Positions 9,933-17,403 of a stretch of 53,420 nucleotides of DNA are shown in pieces. Each line of letters opens with the position of its first letter. Within the stretch, counting starts at the first letter, position 1. Both the position numbers and the translations under genes were made by a program. The stretch comes from Flavobacteriales bacterium. GTDB lineage: Bacteria > Bacteroidota > Bacteroidia > Flavobacteriales_D > Sanyastnellaceae. The notes beneath the pieces were generated by a model that saw only the letters and a list, made by a program, of their open reading frames with translations, was not told the origin of the DNA and searched no databases. The stretch is from contig JADKIZ010000025.1 in assembly GCA_016722445.1 (NCBI GenBank), forward strand, positions 1-53,420, written 5' to 3'.

Positions 9933-10946
9933 GGCTAGTATCTATTTGCAAGATTGAATAAAACGCTCCATTCTCTTGAAAATTTTGTAAATGATGCTTC
10001 ATAGGATATAGCAACAATAATCTTCTCCTTAAATTATTCAGACCAAGGCCTGGCTTATGATTATCATCTTGTCCACCACATGGATTAATTACCATTAACT
10101 CAATATTCCAACCTTCAACCTCCATCCTAATATCAATAATTCCGGGCACCGCGGACTCGATACCATGCTTAAAAGTTTTTCAACCAAGGTTAAGAATAGA
10201 AGAGGAGCAATGTTTAGTTGTGCATCAACATTTTCTGGTAGATCAACCCTTAAGGTAATATTCTTAGGAATACGCAATGCCATTAATTCAATAAAACTCT
10301 GCAAAAACCGAATTTCCTGTTGTAATGAAATTTCACGACCTGAAGATTCATATAGCATATGTCTCATCAATTTTCCAAAACCATGAATGGCCTTTTGCGC
10401 ATCAGTAGGCGAACTTTCAATTAAAGAGTAAATTGTATTCAGTGAATTAAAGAAAAAATGCGGTTGAATTTGATGCCGCAATTGTTCCATCTCCGATAAC
10501 AAGTGTTTGTTTTCACGCTCTTGATTTTCAATTTCTCTCATCCGCCATCTTTGTGTATTCTTAAACATTAATGCCACAAGGCAAGGAATGAAGAGTAGCA
10601 AAGCATCTAACATGATATGAAACACCAAAGGTGGCCGAGGTGGGCGTTCAAGATTTAAGACTGGTGTATTGAGCATCATCCCCAACCTCTTAACCGAAAT
10701 GACCAAAACAATGATCACAATATTCGACAAAACAAATGCGATGTATTTTTCTTTAAAATAAAATCGTTGAATCAAATACAGGTAGTTCACATAAAATATC
10801 GCAGCATAGGCCAATACAGGCAAAATGGTCATGTTCAAGATCCTTGGTCTAAGCGCAGTATCATCAGGTACAAGCAAAAGCGGCGTTGCCATTACTACGA
10901 GCCAGACAATCAGATGTAATCCGACCGTTTTCAAATCCAATTTCAT
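9925..10946 (-). CDS. LytS-type membrane sensor histidine kinase (one frameshift)
   Basis: Sensor kinase of about 340 residues when corrected. Four predicted membrane segments (about 7-27, 38-60, 68-86, 110-128) are followed by a helix and a HisKA_7TM/His_kinase block with QLRHQIQPHFFFNSLN (H163 is the likely phospho-acceptor). The ATPase part continues to the G box PGLGLNNLRRRLLLLYP. Family members phosphorylate the adjacent LytTR regulator. The frame breaks at 10172-10175. Adding one base to the A run (T run on the coding strand) joins LTLVEKLF directly to KHGIESAVPGIIDIRM. Upstream, 10947-11288 separates it from meaB. No periplasmic sensor domain of any size is visible, so the signal is probably sensed in or at the membrane. 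Confidence 0.88.
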
Positions 10947-11288
10947 GTCTGAAAGATGGGTAAAAAACTTAATGCAATATTGAAAGTATCGAAGTTTGGT
11001 AGGATTTTATCGACGAATAAAGAATGATGCCCTTAAAATGGCGAGTTCTGAGATTGAATTGTTGTGCCTTCAATTGGCATTTCTTCGGTTATAAATTGGG
11101 ATATCCCAGAGAGCTTGGGTACAATAAATTGCTTTTATTTTTTTTTCTGATGAAGAAAAATACACTTCAGTTCGAACATGGTGGTGTAATAAATATACTT
11201 CACAACTTATTCAGGCATGGTGTGCTATCACACGCTTGACACCAGTCTTAAATATTAAATCAATAATTTTAAATTTCCACTCTAACCA
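10947..11288. other. intergenic region without a gene
   Basis: This 342-bp AT-rich spacer lies between the end of meaB and the start of the kinase-receptor operon, both on the minus strand. It must hold the promoter of that operon, but I found no clear TAnnTTTG box and no strong terminator for meaB. Short ORFs here have no recognisable content. Confidence 0.5.
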
Positions 11289-12260
11289 CTAAATCCTGGA
11301 CGCCGCTTCAAACGGTGTTATCTTCCCTGACTTGATTTCCTCAACGGCGACAGCGATTCGAGCGAGGTTTTCGGGATTGTGGTAGAATTCGTGGATGATC
11401 TTTTCACGAATAGTTTCATGAAACCAATTGATATCCTGATCACGGCGGTGCGCTTCAAACAGATTTCTTTCTTTCATCCATTTTTCGAAATCACAAATGA
11501 TTTGCCAGACTTCATCAAGTCCGCGATGCTCAGTGGCCGAAGAAACTTCAACCCCCAGGTATTCTGCTTTCGCAAATTTGGCAGCTTTGACATTTTCACC
11601 ATCAGCCTTAGTGATGACCATGGCATCACACATTTCCATGATGCCCCGTTTGATGCCCTGTAATTGATCACCAGCACCAGCCAACATGAGAAGAAGAAAG
11701 AAGTCTGTCATGCCGTGAACAGCGGTTTCACTTTGCCCAACGCCAACAGTTTCCACCAGAATCACATCATAACCCGCGGCTTCGCAGAGGATGATGGTCT
11801 CTCTTGTTTTGCGAGCAACACCGCCAAGCGTTTCAGAGGAAGGTGAGGGGCGAATGAAAGCAGAATCATTGGCCGCGAGAAGGTTCATCCTGGTTTTATC
11901 ACCCAGAATGCTTCCTTTCGAAATCTGACTCGTTGGATCAATGGCCAACACAGCAACTTTTTTTCCGAGACCAACAATGAACATCCCAAATGCATCAATG
12001 AAAGTTGATTTACCAACCCCTGGTACGCCCGTGATACCAATCCGGATGGATCTGCCGCTCTTCGGGAGACATTGTGAGATGACAGCTGCCGCCGTGTGCG
12101 CATGATCAGCTCGCGTACTCTCGACCAAGGTAATGGCCTGAGCCAATGCAGTTTTTTCACCACGCATCACAGCTTGAGCAATGGTGTCCACATCCAATTG
12201 CTGTGAAAAGGATTTGAGGTTTTCCTCAGCTTTGCGCGCTGCGTCGTGCTGTGAAGACAT
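11289..12260 (-). CDS. meaB: methylmalonyl-CoA mutase-associated GTPase MeaB
   Basis: G3E-family GTPase of 323 residues that protects and reactivates B12-dependent acyl-CoA mutases, gating cofactor delivery. Walker A is GVPGVGKST at residues 78-86. The IDPTSQISKGSILGDKTRM block, ETVGVGQSE (170-178) and a base-recognition motif ITKAD are all present. No methylmalonyl-CoA mutase gene is in the window. The only mutase here is the fused IcmF at 20336-23701, which carries its own GTPase domain, so this free MeaB presumably serves a mutase elsewhere. The start lies 32 bp after the HutD-like gene, so the two are probably co-transcribed. Confidence 0.95.
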   Translation of the reverse strand: MSSQHDAARKAEENLKSFSQQLDVDTIAQAVMRGEKTALAQAITLVESTRADHAHTAAAVISQCLPKSGRSIRIGITGVPGVGKSTFIDAFGMFIVGLGKKVAVLAIDPTSQISKGSILGDKTRMNLLAANDSAFIRPSPSSETLGGVARKTRETIILCEAAGYDVILVETVGVGQSETAVHGMTDFFLLLMLAGAGDQLQGIKRGIMEMCDAMVITKADGENVKAAKFAKAEYLGVEVSSATEHRGLDEVWQIICDFEKWMKERNLFEAHRRDQDINWFHETIREKIIHEFYHNPENLARIAVAVEEIKSGKITPFEAASRI

Positions 12261-12292
12261 AAGGCGAATTTAGTTGAATGCTGCGAAAATTT

Positions 12293-12847
12293 TCAGTAAA
12301 CAGTTATTTCAATGCAATTGCCATCTTCAATGCACGATAATGAAGGCCTATCAGATGAAACATATTCTATCAAATCACCACTCTTCAATCGTTGATCTTC
12401 ACAAGCAAATGTTCCATCATGTATGAATAGAAACAACCACTTTCCAGATGCTTCTGATTGAATCATGTCACCTTGTCTGCATGGTTTGTGTGTTACCCTG
12501 GCTTCACAGGTGCTGTTACACATCACATTGAAGTCTTGCACGCGACCTTTGGATCTTGTCTTCCAACCGCCATCAAAGGTGTCTTGTTGATATGGTTCCA
12601 GCACTTTCTCATAACGGCCCTCGTGGATCAAAGTAAGTTTACCACGCAATACCATCAATATTCTTGTCAATCCGGTAAAATCGGAAAAATTGGTTTCATC
12701 TGCCTCAACAGTAGCGGTGCTGATTCGAAACACAAACTGGCGAGTCTGAAAATTCCCATCACTGGGATGGATAAACAACTCGGTGCTTGTGCCGCTGGCC
12801 CAGTTGATGGTCCTTTCCGAGTTATAAGGATGGATGATATAAGACAT
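12293..12847 (-). CDS. HutD/Ves family cupin-like protein
   Basis: Protein of 184 residues matching the HutD/Ves family (bicupin beta-sandwich): INWASGTSTELFIHP near the N-terminus, FRISTATVEADETNFSDF, then GLTRILMVLRGKLTLIH and FDGGW. HutD is linked to histidine-utilisation regulation and Ves to cold response in other bacteria, but the biochemical activity is not established and no hut genes are seen here. It precedes meaB by 32 bp on the same strand. Whether that pairing has meaning is unclear. Confidence 0.85.
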   Translation of the reverse strand: MSYIIHPYNSERTINWASGTSTELFIHPSDGNFQTRQFVFRISTATVEADETNFSDFTGLTRILMVLRGKLTLIHEGRYEKVLEPYQQDTFDGGWKTRSKGRVQDFNVMCNSTCEARVTHKPCRQGDMIQSEASGKWLFLFIHDGTFACEDQRLKSGDLIEYVSSDRPSLSCIEDGNCIEITVY

Positions 12848-13365
12848 GGTTCATTAATTTTTTTAACACCTTTATTCCCTCGGAATAGCAATGAAACGCG
12901 GAAAGCCCAAATGGTCGGGAACTCCGCCAACAATATCAGGACAGGCTTGCATGTCGATGAATCGAAATCGTATCAATTCATTTGATTTAGGCTTTGTTTA
13001 GTCAAAACATTTTTGCGCATGATTTTCATTCTCAACTACCAACCAATAATTTGAATGAACAAATGTTCATCTCTCATTTTCAAAACATTAAACAATTCCA
13101 CAAGCCAAATTGGATCGACTACCATCTTGATGCATTTCAAATGCTTCACTGATTCCTCAATTAACCTACTCCGATTCAACAAAGCGGTGTCAACTCCCTG
13201 AGCCCGAGTTCAACTTGCGTGATTTATCTCCTGCAATAAACAAAGTCAATACGAAATCTTTCAGTGTTCAATCTAAAGATGCGTGAAATGCTTCGGGTAT
13301 CAATCCATTTTTCATTAAAAGTGAAAATGTTATGTTTAACCCATATAGAATTTTAAAAAAAATAT

Positions 13366-13396
13366 GCACAAAATTTACGTATAAAAAATTTTGTGC
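13366..13396. terminator. orphan bidirectional terminator-like hairpin
   Basis: An 11-bp perfect inverted repeat (gcacaaaattt / aaattttgtgc) with a 9-base loop. It is flanked by an A run upstream (13355-13362) and by CTATTTTTTTT downstream. No gene lies close enough on either strand to need it, so it may mark the end of an unannotated small transcript. Confidence 0.5.
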
Positions 13397-13895
13397 CTAT
13401 TTTTTTTGAAATTTTCAATTTGACGTGACAACAAGTTTCGGGAAAATCCTACGCTCTTGAAACTGCCATGAACGTACTGAAATTTCTTAAAATGTTCTTT
13501 ATCAATAAAAAAAATGCAATGTTGGCACATTCTTGAACAATAAAAGCTTATTACCGCAATCCAATCCCAATTCTCCAGAAGGCGGTTTTCATGCATTGAC
13601 AAATCCTGATGGCTGCACATTTGAAACCAACAGAAAAGATACTATGTCTTGATCCGGGAAGTACATTGAGAAGAGCGACCTTTGATTAAGAATTCTATCT
13701 AACTTGTTTTATTGTATTCATTTTCAGTGCGTCAGAAGTATCTTAATTGGGCTATTCTATCACATTGCAATTCTTGGAATTTGGGTTTAATCATATCGCT
13801 CTTTTAGGGCTGAATCGAAGAACCAATAAACTAGTCACTAAACCTTGAAATTCCTCAATGAAAGAGCGCACAAGGCGAAGTCCTGTGTGCTGTTG

Positions 13896-13903
13896 TAAGT
13901 TTG
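13896..13903 (+). promoter_or_regulatory. candidate Bacteroidota -7 box
   Basis: TAAGTTTG matches the Bacteroidota sigma-ABfr -7 consensus TAnnTTTG and ends 32 bp before the ATG at 13936. No good TTG lies at the -33 distance, so this is tentative. Confidence 0.35.
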
Positions 13904-13935
13904 CTCCATATACTCTATGAACATAAAAATCACAC

Positions 13936-14514
13936 ATGCGCAAACTCATCTCCTTCTTCCACATATCATTGGACGGTTTTGTAGCCGGACCAAATGGCGA
14001 AATGAATTGGATCACTATTGATCAGGAAATTTTTGACCATGTAGGAATACGAATTGGCACAGGCGATATGGCCATGTATGGTCGTGTTACTTATCAAATG
14101 ATGGAAAACTATTGGCCGACTGCGGCTGACAAACCCAATGCTACCAAACACGATATCGAACATTCAAAATGGTATAAGCATGCACACAAAGTAGTTCTTT
14201 CAAACAGTATGAAGGATACAGTCCTTCCAAATACCACAGTAATCAGCGACAATCTTATTCATCAAGTCAATGCTATAAAGAATTCCCAAGGCGAAAATCA
14301 AAGTGATATTCTCGTGTTTGGAAGTCCAACTGCTACGCATGCCCTCATGGAACAGAATCTTATTGACGGATTTTGGTTATTTGTCAATCCAATCGTACTG
14401 GGCAAGGGTATTCCATTGTTTGTGGATGTGAAAACTCCGATGAAGCTCCAATTGATTTCAACCAAACCTTTTACTTCTGGGGTTACTGAATTGAATTATG
14501 TGGTGAAGGAGTGA
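13936..14514 (+). CDS. dihydrofolate reductase-like (RibD C-terminal domain) family protein
   Basis: Protein of 192 residues of the RibD_C / DHFR-like reductase fold, opening with MRKLISFFHISLDGFVAGPNG, the usual family start. Further family features are MAMYGRVTYQMMENYWP, KVVLSNSMKD and DILVFGSPTATHALMEQNLIDGFW followed by NPIVLGKGIPLF. Relatives are NAD(P)H-dependent reductases; the stand-alone members of this size rarely have a known substrate. It is a single gene, with large spacers on both sides. Confidence 0.92.
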   Translation: MRKLISFFHISLDGFVAGPNGEMNWITIDQEIFDHVGIRIGTGDMAMYGRVTYQMMENYWPTAADKPNATKHDIEHSKWYKHAHKVVLSNSMKDTVLPNTTVISDNLIHQVNAIKNSQGENQSDILVFGSPTATHALMEQNLIDGFWLFVNPIVLGKGIPLFVDVKTPMKLQLISTKPFTSGVTELNYVVKE

Positions 14515-14716
14515 TGAGTACTAACACACGTCGACTTTTAGCATTTCAAAATTCCTGCTTTAACTTGGCATAGTATAATTCGTAATTGGACATTGTCAAT
14601 TCAATCATATTGAGTTGATGGTAGCCATTGCAAAATCAACCTGAGAATTTCATATCACATTCGGTCTAAATACTTGACTGAAGTTAATCTGATTTGACAT
14701 CTTAGATCGGAACATT

Positions 14717-14895
14717 TAACCCAGATCATGCAGTCGGGATCGTGATGAAGCGCTGAAAGCCAAAAAGGACGGGCGCTCCCGCAAGATTTTTATTTGAAAG
14801 CGTATCATCCATACGGTGAAAATAAAAATCGAGGAAGTGACCGTCATTGAAGGCCTTCAGCGCTGTAATAGATTTCGACTGCATGATTTGGGTTT
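14717..14895. repeat. foldback element of about 179 bp with nested inverted repeats
   Basis: Three nested arm pairs are almost evenly spaced: 14717-14736 with 14876-14895 (18 of 20 match), 14749-14761 with 14852-14864 (12 of 13) and 14785-14795 with 14820-14830 (11 of 11). It would fold into one long imperfect hairpin. It has no ORF and lies in a 483-bp spacer; 14515-14716 and 14896-14997 show nothing else. The outer arm (core atgcagtcggg) recurs at 17219-17241, so the ends belong to a dispersed repeat family. It could be a MITE or REP-like element or a structured RNA. Confidence 0.7.
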
Positions 14896-14997
14896 AAGTC
14901 ATAGCTACTGAAATTTGATCACCAGGTGAATATCGAATCTCCAAATTCCAAATACCTTTATCCTCAAAACATCTTCTTCATGGTGAACCATTAAATT

Positions 14998-16158
14998 GTG
15001 AAGGACATTGAAAACAACAATATCACCCATGTTTTGAAACATGATGTCATGCTGATGTTCGCATGCATCTTGCTATTTCTGTTGCCATCGTTGTTCAGGG
15101 TATTGAGTCAGGACTTTCCCATCAATGAACTCATCGTTGGCATCGACGACTGGAACAGATACGCACGGCATGCCATTGACATCAAACAACATGGCTTGCT
15201 CATTGAAAATGTAGATGGTCCATACCTCATTCCAGCCGGGTTTTTGTACAACTATTTTGTTGCTGGAGTTTTTCTGTTGTTTGGTGATTATCCCGCTGTG
15301 GTGTACGTCATCCAGAGTATGCTGCTCGGTATTAGCGTTGTTCTGACCTACTTTCTGTTTAGGGAGAAACTTAAACTGAAAACCGGATACGCTCTACTAC
15401 TGCTATTGATCCTTTTTGCATTTCTCGATATTTACAAGAACTATACATTCAGATTATTCAGTGAAAACCTGGCAATTTTTACCATCACACTCTTTTTCTT
15501 TTTCGTGAAAAAAACACTGAACACGATATCATGTCGATGGCAGGTTCTGGTTGGTCTCACTTTGGGAGCTTCCGTGCTGATCAGACCGAATCTACTGCCA
15601 TTCAGTCTGGTCTTCATTCTTATTTTCCATCTTCCCAAAATCATCCGAAAAGAACATTTCACTCGGTCTTTTGCTTTTCTCATCAGTTTTGTAATGATTT
15701 TGATGATGTTGCCTTTGCGCAATTATCTCGCAGCCGGTAACCTAACCTTGATGCCTGTAGATGGTACATTTATGGATTATATGCACCGCATCAATCCCAT
15801 TTCCTTCACCGAAAATCCCATCGAATACCTCTCAGTTTATTTCGAAAAAATTCTTTATTGTTTTGGATACATTCCCATTCTCAATCCCGATTTTCACATC
15901 AGGCCACATTGGTTTCTCATGTGGGCTGGCTTCTTCTATTATCTTATTCACTTGATCAGGTTCCCACGTCAACGTGATGCTTTGATGGGAGCATTCACAC
16001 TCTATGTCTTCGCATTTTATCTCACCCTCATCTTGATCGCTCAGATTTCAGTCTACGGACACCGGATGTTCATTCCGGGAATATTCATCGTTTTGGGTGT
16101 ATCTGTGATAGGGTATGAGCGAGCATTAACGCTACTCAAAGCAAGGTTACTGAAATGA
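14998..16158 (+). CDS. polytopic membrane protein, GT-C glycosyltransferase-like
   Basis: Integral membrane protein of 386 residues with roughly ten hydrophobic segments. A first extramembrane loop holds GIDDWNRYARHAI (D50, D51), the position of the catalytic acidic residues in GT39/PMT-like GT-C enzymes, which transfer sugars from polyprenyl-phosphate donors. The GTG at 14998 is the most upstream possible start because an in-frame TAA lies just before it. An ATG at residue 18 or 20 is an alternative and still keeps the first membrane segment. It stands alone; ung follows after 84 bp. The enzymatic role is an inference from topology and the acidic loop. Confidence 0.75.
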   Translation: MKDIENNNITHVLKHDVMLMFACILLFLLPSLFRVLSQDFPINELIVGIDDWNRYARHAIDIKQHGLLIENVDGPYLIPAGFLYNYFVAGVFLLFGDYPAVVYVIQSMLLGISVVLTYFLFREKLKLKTGYALLLLLILFAFLDIYKNYTFRLFSENLAIFTITLFFFFVKKTLNTISCRWQVLVGLTLGASVLIRPNLLPFSLVFILIFHLPKIIRKEHFTRSFAFLISFVMILMMLPLRNYLAAGNLTLMPVDGTFMDYMHRINPISFTENPIEYLSVYFEKILYCFGYIPILNPDFHIRPHWFLMWAGFFYYLIHLIRFPRQRDALMGAFTLYVFAFYLTLILIAQISVYGHRMFIPGIFIVLGVSVIGYERALTLLKARLLK

Positions 16159-16242
16159 AATCTACCCGAAGACAACAGCTGCGAAATCCATATCACTTGC
16201 AATGTTGAAAATCGAATGAAGTGATTTTCATAGTTTAGCCAC

Positions 16243-16908
16243 ATGTCAGAAATCAAACTACATGCATCCTGGAAAGAACATCTTCAATCTGAATTTGACA
16301 AACCATATTGGCAGAACCTCACAGCTTTTGTCAAACAGGAATATGCTAGTCATGTATGCTACCCACCTGCAAAACTGATTTTTTCTGCTTTCGATCATTG
16401 CAGTTTCGATGACGTTCGCGTGGTGATTCTCGGACAAGATCCTTATCACGGCCCAGGCCAAGCAAACGGACTTTGTTTCTCCGTAAATGATGGCGTAAAA
16501 TGTCCGCCTTCTCTGGTGAATATTTTCAAAGAATTGAAAGACGAATTGGGAATTCCCATTTCTACAAATGGCAACCTGGAGAGATGGGCAGATCAAGGCG
16601 TGTTATTGCTCAATGCCACGTTAACAGTGCGCGCCAATGAAGCCGGTTCACATCAAAACAAAGGATGGGAAACTTTTACCGACGCTGTAATCCGTGCAAT
16701 CAACGATAAAAAACAAAATGTGGTTTTTTTGCTGTGGGGGAGTTATGCTCAAAAAAAAGGTGGATTCATTGACCCCAAAAAACACTTTATCCTAAAATCT
16801 GCACATCCTTCGCCACTTTCAGCCTACAATGGCTTTTGGGGAAATAAACACTTCATTACAGCCAATGAATACCTTCTCAATAAAGGTCTCAAAGAAATTA
16901 ACTGGTAA
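16243..16908 (+). CDS. ung: uracil-DNA glycosylase (family 1)
   Basis: Removes uracil from DNA at the start of base excision repair. It is full length at 221 residues. The water-activating motif GQDPYHGPGQ places D66 and H69, and the DNA-intercalation and catalytic motif HPSPLS places H188. Other family blocks are CFSVNDGVKCPPSLVNIFKEL, GVLLLNATLTVR and VVFLLWGSYAQKK. It is the only gene on its strand between the membrane protein and the small lysine-rich gene. Confidence 0.98.
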   Translation: MSEIKLHASWKEHLQSEFDKPYWQNLTAFVKQEYASHVCYPPAKLIFSAFDHCSFDDVRVVILGQDPYHGPGQANGLCFSVNDGVKCPPSLVNIFKELKDELGIPISTNGNLERWADQGVLLLNATLTVRANEAGSHQNKGWETFTDAVIRAINDKKQNVVFLLWGSYAQKKGGFIDPKKHFILKSAHPSPLSAYNGFWGNKHFITANEYLLNKGLKEINW

Positions 16909-16934
16909 CCATTGAATACTCGCATTCGGATGTA

Positions 16935-16964
16935 TTGTCTGGAACTAAAGTCATCCTACTTTTG
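16935..16964 (+). promoter_or_regulatory. Bacteroidota-type promoter for the small lysine-rich gene
   Basis: TTG at 16935-16937, a 19-bp spacer, then TACTTTTG at 16957-16964, a full match to TAnnTTTG. The start codon lies 40 bp beyond the box. A clear promoter on one side and a strong terminator on the other support the 34-codon gene. Confidence 0.65.
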
Positions 16965-17004
16965 AGTACAATTCAACCAGTATAAAATTTTAAATCACAA
17001 TACC

Positions 17005-17109
17005 ATGGCAAAGACAAAAGATCAAAAGAAAGAAGTCAAAAAACAACCTACAAAAACGAAAGCTGAAAAGAAGGCTGAGAAGAGAGATAAAAAACCAAAA
17101 TATGATTAA
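17005..17109 (+). CDS. small lysine-rich basic protein (34 residues)
   Basis: An ORF of 34 codons from ATG 17005 to TAA 17109. Fourteen of 34 residues are Lys, with one Arg, several Glu/Gln and almost no hydrophobic residues, so the product should be disordered and strongly basic. It has a matching promoter at 16935-16964 and a strong intrinsic terminator starting 38 bp after the stop. It therefore looks like a free-standing transcription unit rather than chance. I do not recognise the family; a nucleic-acid or ribosome-associated role is a guess from charge alone. Confidence 0.65.
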   Translation: MAKTKDQKKEVKKQPTKTKAEKKAEKRDKKPKYD

Positions 17110-17147
17110 TTCATATTTTTCAGTCTACTGAATTATTTCAGAAAGCA

Positions 17148-17176
17148 GGCGCGTGTTATACGCGCCTTTGTTTTTT
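17148..17176 (+). terminator. intrinsic terminator
   Basis: Perfect 7-bp GC-rich stem (ggcgcgt / acgcgcc) with a 5-base loop and TTTGTTTTTT. It ends the transcript of the small lysine-rich gene. Confidence 0.9.
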
Positions 17177-17218
17177 ATCAGATATAATTTTTGAATTGTG
17201 CGATTGAACACTGCTATT

Positions 17219-17241
17219 AACCCGAGTCATGCAGTCGGGTT
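17219..17241. repeat. REP-like palindromic sequence
   Basis: AACCCGA and TCGGGTT arms surround GTCATGCAG. The sequence closely resembles both outer arms of the foldback element at 14717-14895, so it is a third, solitary copy of the same end sequence. The nearby spacer (17177-17403) contains no gene. Confidence 0.6.
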
Positions 17242-17366
17242 AATGAAACTCATCATCGGCTAAGTGAGCACTGAGTTAACAGAATTCAAAATGATGAATG
17301 ACATTTTTTCAAGATAATTTGAAATTACCAATTTACATCTGACTTAAACCACAAATCCGCGCAACT

Positions 17367-17394
17367 TTGAACCTTGAACATTGAACCTTGAACA
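17367..17394. repeat. heptanucleotide array (TTGAACC/TTGAACA)4
   Basis: Four head-to-tail 7-bp units alternating TTGAACC and TTGAACA, forming two 14-bp copies. It ends 9 bp before the stop codon of the minus-strand glycosyltransferase gene, the same placement as the other heptad arrays of this window. Confidence 0.85.
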
Positions 17395-17403
17395 TCAATG
17401 TTC

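Larger units (their letters stand above)
12848..13935. other. 1.1-kb gene-poor intergenic region
   Basis: No ORF here has recognisable content; the 81-codon ORF at 13375-13620 (-) looks random. The region separates two divergent genes. It contains an AT-rich hairpin with T tracts on both strands (13366-13396). It also contains a segment at about 12899-12933 that resembles part of the foldback element at 14717-14895 (about 25 of 35 bases by eye). It may hold decayed sequence or a small RNA. Confidence 0.5.

Noticed and set aside
13375..13620. 81-codon ORF on the minus strand in the gene-poor region
   Set aside because: Composition looks random, it has no motif, no promoter or start-site support, and it begins inside the hairpin region at its 3' end.
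12848..13935. tRNA or other housekeeping RNA
   Set aside because: No TPsiC-like GTTCGAATC arm with a matching acceptor stem was seen anywhere in the window.
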